From JADJWR01 sp963847675 (GTDB taxonomy: Bacteria; Pseudomonadota; Gammaproteobacteria; Burkholderiales; Burkholderiaceae_F), in contig CAWKAP010000003.1 of assembly GCA_963847675.1 (NCBI GenBank), positions 124,001 to 188,000 of the forward strand: 64,000 nucleotides of DNA, read 5' to 3'. Of the stretch, positions 55,629-63,908 are shown in pieces (position 1 is the first letter of the stretch; every line of letters begins with the position of its first letter). A model generated the notes under the pieces. The model saw only the letters and a list, made by a program, of their open reading frames with translations, ran no database searches and was not told where the DNA came from. The translations under genes and the position numbers were made by a program.

Positions 55629-57521
55629 ATGAGCAAGAAAGCTGAGCTGGCGGATGCATCGGTCTGGGATGCCGACGCTTGTGCCGCGTTGATCGCCGAT
55701 CTGTCGGCCCTGCGCGCCGCGCTGTTGGCGCGCGAGACCGCACTCGCGCCGATGCTGGCACAGATCGATCCGACTTACCTCGCCAGTGCCCGCAACCTCG
55801 TGCACTACCTCGAACTGCGGCGGGTCGACCTGCGCCCGCTGCAGGAACGACTGGCGCGGCTTGGCATCTCCTCACTGGGCCGCTCTGAGTCGCACGTGCT
55901 GGCGAACGTCGACAAGGCGCTCGGCATCCTGCATCGGCTGGCCGGAATGGAGTGGAGCGGCCACGGGAACGAAGAACCGGCCGGAATCAACACCAGCAAG
56001 TCCCTGCTCGATCGCCACACCCAGGCACTGCTCGGCGCGCCGCCTTCGGGTCGCCGGGTGCGCATCATGGTGACCCTGCCTTCGGACGCTGCGCTCGACT
56101 ATGGGCTGGTCAAGAAGCTGGTGGCCGCGGGGATGGACGTGGCGCGCATCAATTGCGCGCACGACGGCCCGGTCGAATGGCGGGCGATGGCCGCGCTGGT
56201 CGGCCGCGCCGCGCATGCCGCCAGCCGGCCGGTGCGCATCCTGATGGACCTCGGCGGACCCAAGCTGCGGACCGAATCGCTGCCGCCCGGGCCAACCGTG
56301 CTGAAGCTGCGACCGAAGCGCGACGACTTCGGGCGAGTGATCGAACCGGCGCGGCTCGGGCTGCGCGCCGATGCGTCGGCGCCGCCGATCGACGGCGCTG
56401 CCGCGCAGGCCACCGCCGATGCCGCGTGGTTGGCCGGCCTGCGCGTACGTGACGTGGTTACGTTGGTCGATGCCCGCGCAGCCAAGCGAAAGCTAGTTGT
56501 AGAGCGCCGCGAAACGCAGGGGGCTCTTCTGAGGTGCGACGACACGACGTACCTCGTGCCGAAAACCGAACTCAAGCGGCCGCGGCGCGGGCATGGCGCA
56601 CGCGTCTGCCGGTTGGCCGGTCTGCCACGGCGCCCGGGTTCGCTGCTGCTCTGCCGTGGCGATGTGCTGCGTCTCACGCGCAGCGAGGTCGTTGCAGCCG
56701 ATGGTGCCCGGTCGCGTGCACGCCGGCGCTCGCACTCGATCAGTTGCACGTTGCCGGAGGTGTTCGCGCAGGTCCGCAAGGGCGAACGCGTCTGGTTCGA
56801 CGATGGCCGAATCGGGGGAATCGTGCGCGCAGCCACCTCCGACTGGATGGAAGTCGAGATCACCGACGCCCGCGAAGGCGGCGAGAAACTCGCCGAAGAC
56901 AAAGGCATCAATCTGCCCGACAGCGAACTGACGCTCCCGGCGCTGACGGACACGGATCTCGCCGATCTCGAAGTGGCAGCGGACTGCGCCGACATGGTCG
57001 GGCTGTCGTTCGTGCAGTCGCCCGCAGACATCGAGCAGCTGCGGACGAGGCTGAAGCAGCTTGGCGCCGGCCATCTCGGCGTGGTGCTCAAGATCGAAAC
57101 GCGACGCGGCTTCGACAACCTGCCGGCGCTGCTGCTCGCCGCGATGAGGGACCGTGCGGTGGGCGTGATGATCGCGCGCGGCGACCTCGCGGTGGAGTGC
57201 GGCTACGAGCGGCTCGCCGAGGTCCAGGAGGAGATCCTCTGGGCCTGCGAGGCCGCGCACATGCCGGTGATCTGGGCCACGCAGGTGCTGGAGTCGCTGG
57301 CCAAGACGGGGCGCCCGTCGCGCTCGGAGATCACCGATGCCGCGATGAGCGAGCGCGCCGAGTGCGTGATGCTCAACAAGGGACCGTTCATCGTCGACGC
57401 CATGCGCACTCTCGATGACATCCTGAAGCGGATGCAGTCGCACCAGTCCAAGAAGCGGCCGCTGCTGCGCGCACTGCGGGCCTGGCAATTACGGGAAACT
57501 ACGGCCAACCCCGTGACATAG
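55629..57521 (+). CDS. Non-canonical pyruvate kinase with N-terminal extension and no C-domain
   Basis: The 630-residue protein has an N-terminal helical domain of about 135 residues (not part of classical PK), then a PK barrel: RIMVTLPSDAALDYGLVKKL, AGMDVARINCAHD (Arg and Asn of the active site kept, NFSHG changed to NCAHD), MDLGGPKLRTE, a long B-domain insertion (about residues 230-400), then LKIETRRGF (catalytic Lys, Glu ligand), IARGDLAVECG (Asp ligand) and WATQVLESLAKTGRP (Thr). The regulatory C-domain is missing: the protein ends about 50 residues after LNKGPFIVDAM. Catalysis is plausible; regulation must differ from normal PykF/PykA. Confidence 0.8.
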   Translation: MSKKAELADASVWDADACAALIADLSALRAALLARETALAPMLAQIDPTYLASARNLVHYLELRRVDLRPLQERLARLGISSLGRSESHVLANVDKALGILHRLAGMEWSGHGNEEPAGINTSKSLLDRHTQALLGAPPSGRRVRIMVTLPSDAALDYGLVKKLVAAGMDVARINCAHDGPVEWRAMAALVGRAAHAASRPVRILMDLGGPKLRTESLPPGPTVLKLRPKRDDFGRVIEPARLGLRADASAPPIDGAAAQATADAAWLAGLRVRDVVTLVDARAAKRKLVVERRETQGALLRCDDTTYLVPKTELKRPRRGHGARVCRLAGLPRRPGSLLLCRGDVLRLTRSEVVAADGARSRARRRSHSISCTLPEVFAQVRKGERVWFDDGRIGGIVRAATSDWMEVEITDAREGGEKLAEDKGINLPDSELTLPALTDTDLADLEVAADCADMVGLSFVQSPADIEQLRTRLKQLGAGHLGVVLKIETRRGFDNLPALLLAAMRDRAVGVMIARGDLAVECGYERLAEVQEEILWACEAAHMPVIWATQVLESLAKTGRPSRSEITDAAMSERAECVMLNKGPFIVDAMRTLDDILKRMQSHQSKKRPLLRALRAWQLRETTANPVT

Positions 57522-57624
57522 GGACGCGCAGAGACGGCACGCCGTGCCTTGCGGCTCACGAAATCGGCTCGGTCACGGTATCGTCAACGGACGCTCGCTT
57601 TGCCGAGCGCGAGCGCGCGGCGAA

Positions 57625-57638
57625 GATGACATGTCATC
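57625..57638. promoter_or_regulatory. 14-bp perfect palindrome upstream of the small gene
   Basis: GATGACATGTCATC is its own reverse complement, in the 267-bp space between the pyruvate-kinase-like gene and the 79-residue ORF. It could be an operator for a dimeric regulator; no clear promoter was identified beside it. Confidence 0.35.
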
Positions 57639-57788
57639 GCGCCGTGATCCGTAGTCTGATTTCACCGTCGCAGCGACGCGATCCTGACCTTGATCATGGT
57701 ATCGCGAGGTAGCCACCGCGCCCGTCATGGCGGCCGCTATCGTCCGCGTGGCGTGTCGTTGTCCGCCCTTTTCCTTTGACGAGGTTTT

Positions 57789-58028
57789 ATGTTTGCGATC
57801 TCAAAGCTCGAGGAGTACAAGCGATCGAGTGCGACGCCCGCCACGTCGCGCGAACTGGACCGTTTGCTCGAAGCGCTCAAGGAGGAGAAGGAGTTTCCGC
57901 TTTCGAGCCTGTATCAGATCGACTACGAGGCCTTTGAACTCGCAATCGAAGCTCTGCGGGACTGGCGGATCGATCGCTATTACGCCGCCAAGGCGAGAAA
58001 GCCCGACTTCGGCGCCGGCTCGCGCTAG
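57789..58028 (+). CDS. Small conserved hypothetical protein
   Basis: A 79-residue soluble, helical, charged protein (MFAISKLEEYKRSSATPATS..., ending KARKPDFGAGSR). GACGAGG precedes the ATG at a good distance. The central stretch (LLEALKEEKEFPLSSLYQID, then YEAFELAIEALRDWRIDRYY) looks like a compact three-helix domain. I do not know the family or function. The coding bias matches neighbouring genes, so I consider it real. Confidence 0.6.
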   Translation: MFAISKLEEYKRSSATPATSRELDRLLEALKEEKEFPLSSLYQIDYEAFELAIEALRDWRIDRYYAAKARKPDFGAGSR

Positions 58029-58077
58029 CCCGAGTCGGCGCCACGCCGCTTGATGCGCCGGCGTCGCGTCGGTCGTC

Positions 58078-59319
58078 TCAGCGCGCCGGAAGCTGTGCTT
58101 GCAGCAGCGGCGCCCGACGGGCCAGCGGCCCTTCGTTGATCGTCGCGATGAACACCGACTCGATCTGTTCGACGATGCGGTCCCAGCCCATGGCGCACGC
58201 AGTCTCCCGCGCGCGCAGGCCCATGCTGCGCAGCGGCGCCGGATCCTGTGCCAGCCGGGCCGCGCACTCGACGAGGTCGCGGCTGTCATTGAATTTCGCG
58301 AGCATGCCGTTGTCGCCGGAACGGATAAGCGTGCCGGCGGCCGCGTAGTTGTAGGCGAGCACCGGCAGGCCGCTGGCCATGGCCTCCGGCGTCACGTTGC
58401 CGAAGGTCTCGGTCGTACTCGGGAAGACGAACAGGTCGCCCGATGCATAGTGGGCAGCCAGGTCGTCGCCCGTGCGCATGCCGGCGAAGTGCGCGTCCGG
58501 GCACTCCGACTGCAGCCATCTGCGGGCCGGCCCGTCGCCCACCAGCACGAGCTTCACGGCCGCGTTCTCGCGGCGCATCACGCGGTACACACCGGCGAGC
58601 GCGCCGAGATTCTTCTCCTGTGCCAGCCGCCCCACGTGCAGGACGACCAGCGAATGCGCCGACGCGCCCCAGCTGCGGCGCAATTCCTCGCTGCGCCGCG
58701 CGGGGTCGAACAGCTGCGTGTCGACGCCACGCGACAGCACGATCAGGTTGCGGAAACCGTACTCGACCAGCGCACGCTTCAGTCCCTCGGTCGGCACCAT
58801 CGTGCAATGCGCGAGATTATGGAACTTGCGCAGGTACGCCATGATCGGCTTGTGCAGCCAGCCGATGCCGTAGTGCCTGCTGTAGGCGTGGAAATTGGTG
58901 CGGAAATCCGAAGTGACCGGCAGTTTGAGGCGGTGCGCTGCCTGCAGCGCCGACCATCCCAGCGGGCCTTCGGTGGCGATGTGCACGAGGTCGGGGCGGC
59001 GCATCGTCCATAGCTGCACCAATGCGCGCTTCGACGGCAGTCCCATCTTGAGGTTCGGATAGCGGGGGATCGGCATGCCCCGCATCAGCACCTCGTGGAA
59101 GCGGTCGCCCGTAGCGCTGCCGTCGGCGTGATGCTGGCGCGGCCGGATCAGCTGCACCTCGTGGTTGCGCGCCCGCAGCCCCTCGATGACCCGGGCGATG
59201 GTGGCGGCGACGCCGTTCACCTCCGGCGGATAGGTCTCGGTGACGAAGGCGACGCGCAGCGACCGGCGCGTGGCCGGAACCTCGTCGACGATGATGACCG
59301 GGTCGATGGATTCGATCAC
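58078..59319 (-). CDS. GT4-family glycosyltransferase
   Basis: A 413-residue GT-B enzyme, similar to GDP-mannose- or UDP-sugar-dependent lipid glycosyltransferases (MgtA/PimB type). Seen are the N-terminal VAFVTETYPPEVNGVAATI, the central SRGVDTQLFDP and VLHVGRLAQEKNLGAL, and the donor-binding E-x7-E in FVFPSTTETFGNVTPEAMASG. The start is GTG at 59317-59319; no other start is available near the conserved N-terminus. A Pho-box-like site is upstream, and its -10 would put transcription start at or near this GTG. It is divergent from the membrane-protein gene at 59476. Confidence 0.85.
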   Translation of the reverse strand: MIESIDPVIIVDEVPATRRSLRVAFVTETYPPEVNGVAATIARVIEGLRARNHEVQLIRPRQHHADGSATGDRFHEVLMRGMPIPRYPNLKMGLPSKRALVQLWTMRRPDLVHIATEGPLGWSALQAAHRLKLPVTSDFRTNFHAYSRHYGIGWLHKPIMAYLRKFHNLAHCTMVPTEGLKRALVEYGFRNLIVLSRGVDTQLFDPARRSEELRRSWGASAHSLVVLHVGRLAQEKNLGALAGVYRVMRRENAAVKLVLVGDGPARRWLQSECPDAHFAGMRTGDDLAAHYASGDLFVFPSTTETFGNVTPEAMASGLPVLAYNYAAAGTLIRSGDNGMLAKFNDSRDLVECAARLAQDPAPLRSMGLRARETACAMGWDRIVEQIESVFIATINEGPLARRAPLLQAQLPAR

Positions 59320-59325
59320 GCGGCG

Positions 59326-59359
59326 ATCCTGCCCGCCTTCGGCGACAGCACGATGACCG
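59326..59359 (-). promoter_or_regulatory. Candidate Pho box and -10 ahead of the GT4 gene
   Basis: On minus, CGGTCAT-CGTG-CTGTCGC (59342-59359) keeps 12 of 14 arm positions; ten bases on is CAGGAT (59326-59331). The spacing equals that of pstS. The -10 is weak, and the implied transcript would be nearly leaderless. Confidence 0.45.
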
Positions 59360-59412
59360 GAGCCGGCTGTCTTCTTCCCGACACGATCGCGTCATCGTGC
59401 ATTCATGCGTGA

Positions 59413-59430
59413 CAGTCACCATGCCGTCAC
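59413..59430 (+). promoter_or_regulatory. Weak Pho-box-like repeat ahead of the Mpo1-like gene
   Basis: CAGTCAC-CATG-CCGTCAC has the 7-4-7 layout with two arm mismatches, 46 bp before the GTG start at 59476. No acceptable -10 follows at ten or eleven bases, so this may be coincidental. Confidence 0.25.
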
Positions 59431-59475
59431 GCTGGTCCCGTCCAGCGGTCTGGTTCAATCCGCCAAGGAGATACC

Positions 59476-60084
59476 GTGAAGGAATTCCTGCATGCGCTGC
59501 AGACCCAACGCTGGGACGACCACCGCTACTACCACCACAGCCGCGTCAATCAGTCGCTTCATCTGGTCAGCGCCGTCAGCTTCCTCACGGCCTACGCACT
59601 GCTGTTCACCGATCCGGTGCTGGCAGCGCTGATCGGCTGGCTGGTGTCGATGACGAGCCGCCAGGCCGGCCACTTCTTCTTCGAGCCAAAGGGTTACGAC
59701 GAGGTCAACCACGCGACCCACGAGTACAAGGAAGCGATCAAGGTCGGCTACAACCTGCGCCGCAAGGTGGTGCTGATGAGCCTGTGGGCTGGCGCGCCGC
59801 TGCTCCTGCTGGCCGAGCCGACGCTGTTCGGCCTGATCGAACCGAGCGCATCGTTCGGCGAATTCGTCCGCCAGGTCGGCGCAATGTGGCTTGCGCTGGG
59901 CGTCGGCGGCCTGCTCTTCCGCACGGTCCACCTGTTCTTCCTCAAGGACGTGCCGACCGGTCTCGTGTGGATGACGAAGATACTGACCGACCCGTTTCAC
60001 GACATCAAGCTGTACTACCGCGCCCCGTTGCAGTTGCTTCGCGGCGAACTGACCGACCGCGAGATCGCCCACCAGAACCGCTGA
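59476..60084 (+). CDS. Membrane protein resembling Mpo1/DUF962
   Basis: A 202-residue protein from GTG 59476 with AAGGAG upstream. Four hydrophobic segments lie at about residues 28-48, 49-62, 98-114 and 134-155. The opening RYYHHSRVNQSLHLVSAV and the later QAGHFFFEPKGYDEVNHAT keep spaced His residues like those of Mpo1/DUF962 membrane proteins, a family that includes a yeast Fe-dependent fatty-acid alpha-dioxygenase. I infer a lipid-modifying role but the similarity is distant. It converges on the aminotransferase gene with three bases between. Confidence 0.55.
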   Translation: MKEFLHALQTQRWDDHRYYHHSRVNQSLHLVSAVSFLTAYALLFTDPVLAALIGWLVSMTSRQAGHFFFEPKGYDEVNHATHEYKEAIKVGYNLRRKVVLMSLWAGAPLLLLAEPTLFGLIEPSASFGEFVRQVGAMWLALGVGGLLFRTVHLFFLKDVPTGLVWMTKILTDPFHDIKLYYRAPLQLLRGELTDREIAHQNR

Positions 60085-60087
60085 AGC

Positions 60088-61734
60088 TCACAGCCGTTGG
60101 CGCAGCATCTCGAGCAGGAGCCCGCGTCGGATCGATCTGTTGCTCGGCGCCGGCGCATCCCACCAGCCGTCCGCCTTCATCGCCACCGCGGCCGCGATGA
60201 AGCGCCGGCTGACCTCGCCGAAATCGGCATCCGGGAAGCCGGCGCTGAAGATCAGGCGTCCGCTGCCGACCCAGCTCAGCGCGAGTCCCTCGGCGCGCAG
60301 ATAGAACTGCAGCATCCAGTTGTAGCGCGACGGCAACGTGTAGAGGATGGTCCATATGGACGACAGGTTGGCCACCTGCACCGGCAGGCCCAGATCATGA
60401 AGGCGGGCGTTCAGCGCCGCCGCGCGGCCGTTCCAGCGCTCGTCGAGGCCGGCGTACACGGCCTGCACGTCGGGCCGGTCGAGCCGCTGCAGAAAGGCGT
60501 TCATCGCACCCATCACGTACGGATGCGAGTTGAAGGTCCCGCGCGCGAAGCAGACGTCGGCCGGCCGGTCGTCGCGGAAGCGCTTCATCAGTTCGCGCCT
60601 TCCGCAAAGCACGCCCACCGGCAGCCCGCCGCCGAGCGTCTTGCCGTAGGTGACGAGGTCGGCGCGGACGCCGAAGTATTCCTGCGCCCCGCCTCGCGCC
60701 AGGCGGAAGCCGACCATCACCTCGTCGAAGATCAGCACGATGCCGCGTTCACTGCAGACGCGGCGCAGGTCGCGCAGCCAGTCCGCGTAGGCCTGCCGGT
60801 CGAAGGCGGCACGGCGGCCGCTGTCGACCAGCGACGAATCGGCGGGCGGGTTGGCATTCGGATGCAGGGCCTGCAGCGGATTGACCAGCACGCACGCGAT
60901 GTCGCGGCGGGTCGACAGCACGCGCAGCGTGCCGGCATCCATCTCCTTCAGCGAGTAGGTGCTGCGCGCCGGCGTCGGATTGCCGGGGCCGGGCTGCACG
61001 TCGTCCCACCAGCCGTGATAGGCGCCCGTGAAGCGGACGATGTGCGTGCGCCGCGTGTGATAGCGGGCCAGCCGCGCGGCCTGCATCACCGCTTCGGTGC
61101 CGGACATGTGGAACGACACCTCGTCCATGCCGGAGATGTCGCGCAGCCGCCGCACGTTGTCGGCCACGCAGGGGTGGTAGGCGCCGAGCACCGGCCCGAG
61201 GCGCGCGACCCGCGCCGCCCCCTCGGCGATGCATTCCTTGTAGAAGTCGTAGCCGAAGACGTTCAGGCCGTACGAGCCGGTCAGGTCGTAGAAGACGTTG
61301 CCGTCGAGATCGGTGACCGTGACGCCGCTGGAGGCCTGCACGAAGCTGCCGAGCTTCAGGCGCCCGCGCAGGTAGCCGCTGAACTGGAACGGCACGCGGT
61401 AGGCGCTGGTGAACTGCAGGTCCGACAGGCCCTCGCGCGCCTGCGCGGTCAGCTCCGCGCTGTCCGGGAAGCGCTCGCGATAGAGGTCGCACAGGCGACG
61501 GAAGCCGGCGCGGCGGCGCGCCTCGGTCTCGGCGGAGGCGCCGTCGGCGTTGAAGAAGCGCCGCTCGTCGTAGGCATAGCCGGGAACCCACGTCGCCATG
61601 CGGCGGGCCATTTTCGCGTGGCCGGCGAGCGAAGGATGCTTGGCCAGCGACAGTTCGAGCCGCCGCCTGGCCAGCGGCAGCGAGGCTCCGAGCGCGGCGA
61701 TTGCGAGTGCATACGCGAGGTAGCTCTGGTCCAT
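60088..61734 (-). CDS. Membrane-associated class III PLP aminotransferase (glutamate-1-semialdehyde aminomutase-like)
   Basis: The 548-residue protein has a hydrophobic N-terminal helix (about residues 5-22) and a helical extension to residue 110, absent from ordinary HemL (about 430 residues). The class III fold follows: GVTVTDLDGNVFYDLTGSYG, VSFHMSGTEAVMQAARLAR, FTGAYHGWWDD, IFDEVMVGFRL, and the PLP Lys in LVTYGKTLGGGLPVGV. Biosynthetic context here is lipids, not heme, so a lipid-linked or fatty-aldehyde amine substrate is possible. Start chosen at ATG 61734. A Pho-box candidate lies 43 bp upstream. Confidence 0.8.
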   Translation of the reverse strand: MDQSYLAYALAIAALGASLPLARRRLELSLAKHPSLAGHAKMARRMATWVPGYAYDERRFFNADGASAETEARRRAGFRRLCDLYRERFPDSAELTAQAREGLSDLQFTSAYRVPFQFSGYLRGRLKLGSFVQASSGVTVTDLDGNVFYDLTGSYGLNVFGYDFYKECIAEGAARVARLGPVLGAYHPCVADNVRRLRDISGMDEVSFHMSGTEAVMQAARLARYHTRRTHIVRFTGAYHGWWDDVQPGPGNPTPARSTYSLKEMDAGTLRVLSTRRDIACVLVNPLQALHPNANPPADSSLVDSGRRAAFDRQAYADWLRDLRRVCSERGIVLIFDEVMVGFRLARGGAQEYFGVRADLVTYGKTLGGGLPVGVLCGRRELMKRFRDDRPADVCFARGTFNSHPYVMGAMNAFLQRLDRPDVQAVYAGLDERWNGRAAALNARLHDLGLPVQVANLSSIWTILYTLPSRYNWMLQFYLRAEGLALSWVGSGRLIFSAGFPDADFGEVSRRFIAAAVAMKADGWWDAPAPSNRSIRRGLLLEMLRQRL

Positions 61735-61760
61735 GGTCGGCGTCACCTTTTCGATGCACG

Positions 61761-61794
61761 TGGATAGCAGGCCAAGTTGACAGCCGCGTGAAAA
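61761..61794 (-). promoter_or_regulatory. Candidate Pho box and -10 ahead of the aminotransferase gene
   Basis: On minus, TTTTCAC-GCGG-CTGTCAA (61777-61794) is followed after exactly ten bases by TATCCA (61761-61766), the pstS geometry; predicted start site about 20 bp before the ATG. The distal arm has two mismatches. Read on plus, 61777-61782 is a perfect TTGACA, so the site may serve the divergent PSD gene as well. Confidence 0.45.
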
Positions 61795-61823
61795 TGCAAA
61801 CGGCAACAGACCGCCTCGGCGCG

Positions 61824-62660
61824 ATGGATCGGCTTAACTTCGTGCTGACCAACCGTGTGCCGCGCGCGGCGCTGACCCGCTTCATGGGCTGGTTCAGCCG
61901 GATCAGGCAGCCGCTGGTGCGCGACCTGTCGATCGCCCTGTGGCGACGCTTCGGCGGCCTCGACCTCACCGACGCGAAGAAGTCGGGTTTCGACAGCGTG
62001 CACGACTGCTTCACGCGGGAACTGCGCAGCGGCGCGCGGCCGATCGACGCCGACCCGGCGGTGCTGGCGAGCCCGTGCGACGCCATCGTCGGCGCCTGCG
62101 GGCCGGTGTTCGGCACGGCGGTCTACCAGGCCAAGGGCCTCACCTACACGCTCGACGACCTCTTCTGCGACGCTGCGCTGGCCCGGCACTACCGCAGCGG
62201 CTGCTACGCGACGCTGCGGCTGACGGCGGGCATGTACCACCGCTTTCACGCGCCGCACGACTGCACGGTCGAGCACGTGACGCATATCCCGGGCGACGCG
62301 TTCAACGTCAACCCGCCGGCGGTCGCCTGGATCGAGCGGCTCTACTGCCGCAACGAACGCGCCGTGATCCGCACCCGACTGCGCAGTGACCGGCAGGTGA
62401 TCACGCTGGTCCCGGTCGCCGCCATCCTGGTGGCAGGCATCCGGCTGCACTTCCTCGACCTGCTGCTGCACCGTCGCTACCGCGGGCCGCGCGAGATTTT
62501 CAGCGAGGCCCGGCTGGCGAAGGGCCAGGAGATGGGCTGGTTCCAGCACGGCTCGACGATCCTCGTCTTCGCCCCGCGCGGCTTTGCGTTGTGCGAAGGC
62601 GTCGCTTCGGGAGCGCCGATCCGCATGGGCCAGCGCCTGATGCGACGGCTCGACCGCTGA
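61824..62660 (+). CDS. Phosphatidylserine decarboxylase proenzyme, long type (second copy)
   Basis: A 278-residue PSD of the E. coli-like form, distinct from the 212-residue enzyme at 4546. The N-terminus MDRLNFVLTNRVPRAALTRF and the segments VLASPCDAIVGACG, MYHRFHAPHDCTVEHVTHIPG and FNVNPPAVAWIERLYCRNER are typical. The self-cleavage motif is HGSTILVF (Gly-Ser-Thr). ATG 61794 (10 codons upstream) is an alternative start. Its place beside glycolipid genes suggests a role in lipid turnover rather than basal PE synthesis. Confidence 0.88.
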   Translation: MDRLNFVLTNRVPRAALTRFMGWFSRIRQPLVRDLSIALWRRFGGLDLTDAKKSGFDSVHDCFTRELRSGARPIDADPAVLASPCDAIVGACGPVFGTAVYQAKGLTYTLDDLFCDAALARHYRSGCYATLRLTAGMYHRFHAPHDCTVEHVTHIPGDAFNVNPPAVAWIERLYCRNERAVIRTRLRSDRQVITLVPVAAILVAGIRLHFLDLLLHRRYRGPREIFSEARLAKGQEMGWFQHGSTILVFAPRGFALCEGVASGAPIRMGQRLMRRLDR

Positions 62661-62675
62661 CTGGCGGAAGACACG

Positions 62676-63908
62676 ATGCTGGACCACACGACCTCGCTGC
62701 CCGAACGTGCGCCGACCGAAGCGGCCCCGTCGCACCCACCGCATGGCCCGGCGCGCAAGAGGGTTGACCTCGTCTACTTCAATGCGGGCGGTGGTCACCG
62801 CGTGAGCGCGCAGGCGCTGGAGGCGGCGATTCTCGAGCAGGGCCGGCCATGGCAGGTGCGCCGGGTCAACCTCACGGAGGTGCTCGATTCGAAGGATGTC
62901 TTCCGCCGCATCACAGGCGTGGCCCCCGAGCACCTGTACAACGTGCGGCTGCAGCGAGGCTGGACGCTCGGCCTCGCGCAGGAACTGAAGCTGCTACAGC
63001 GGATGATCCGGCTCGGCCACTCAGCGATGCTGCGCGTTCTTCAGAGTCACTGGCAGCGCACCGAGCCTGACCTCGTCGTCTCGCTGGTGCCCAACTTCAA
63101 CCGCGTGCTGTACGACAGCGTCGCCGCTTCACTGCGCGGCGTTCCCTACGTCACCGTGATGACCGACCTGGCCGACCACCCGCCGAACTTCTGGATCGAG
63201 CCGGGGCAGGAGCAGCACATCGTCTGCGGCACGCCGCGCGCGGCGCAGCAGGCGGCCGCGATGGGTTACCCGGCCGCGCGCATCCATCTCACCTCGGGCA
63301 TGATCATCCGCCCCGAGTTCTACCGGCCACCGCTCGCCGACCGCGACGCCGAGCGGCGCCGGCTGGGCCTCGAACCGTCGCGGCCGACGGGCGTTGTGAT
63401 GTTCGGCGGACACGGCCCGCGCGTGATGCTCGACATCGAGCGGCAGCTGCCCGACATGCAGCTGATCCTGATGTGCGGCCACAACGCCGGGCTGGCGAGC
63501 CGCCTGCGCCGCGCCGGGGCGTCGGCACCCCGCCTCGTGCTCGAGTTCACTCCCGACGTCGTGCACTACCTGCAGCTGGGCGACTTCCTCATCGGCAAGC
63601 CGGGGCCGGCGAGTCTCACCGAGGCGGTGCAGCTCGGCCTGCCGGTGGTCACCGTGCGCAATGCGTGGACGATGCCGCAGGAGCGCTACAACACGCAGTG
63701 GGTGCGCGACAACGGCTTCGGCGTCGTGCACGACTCGTTCCGCGACATCCGCGCCACCGTGGTCGAACTCGTCGGTCGGTTGCCCGCGTACCGGCGCAAC
63801 CTGCGCGCGTACACCAACCGGGCGGTCTTCGAGGTACCGGCGATACTGGGGAAGATATTGTCGGGCGCTGCCGCGATGCGCGGCAGCGCCGCCGACCGCG
63901 GCGCGTGA
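62676..63908 (+). CDS. MGDG-synthase-type (GT28) glycolipid glycosyltransferase
   Basis: A 410-residue GT-B enzyme of the monogalactosyldiacylglycerol synthase/UgtP family. After a 28-residue proline-rich leader come VDLVYFNAGGGHRVSAQALE (GGGH signature), LVVSLVPNFNRVLYD, VTVMTDLADHPPNFW, and the donor-site IGKPGPASLTEAVQLGLPVV. Members transfer glucose or galactose to diacylglycerol, in several bacteria as a phosphate-starvation response. It begins 15 bp after the PSD gene, so both are probably one transcript. The last 92 bp of the window after it show no gene. Confidence 0.85.
   Translation: MLDHTTSLPERAPTEAAPSHPPHGPARKRVDLVYFNAGGGHRVSAQALEAAILEQGRPWQVRRVNLTEVLDSKDVFRRITGVAPEHLYNVRLQRGWTLGLAQELKLLQRMIRLGHSAMLRVLQSHWQRTEPDLVVSLVPNFNRVLYDSVAASLRGVPYVTVMTDLADHPPNFWIEPGQEQHIVCGTPRAAQQAAAMGYPAARIHLTSGMIIRPEFYRPPLADRDAERRRLGLEPSRPTGVVMFGGHGPRVMLDIERQLPDMQLILMCGHNAGLASRLRRAGASAPRLVLEFTPDVVHYLQLGDFLIGKPGPASLTEAVQLGLPVVTVRNAWTMPQERYNTQWVRDNGFGVVHDSFRDIRATVVELVGRLPAYRRNLRAYTNRAVFEVPAILGKILSGAAAMRGSAADRGA

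Noticed and set aside
57631..57648. Pho-box-like ATGTCAT-CGCG-CCGTGAT upstream of the 79-residue protein
   Set aside because: The second arm is poor and no -10 lies at ten or eleven bases; the palindrome overlapping it explains the first arm.
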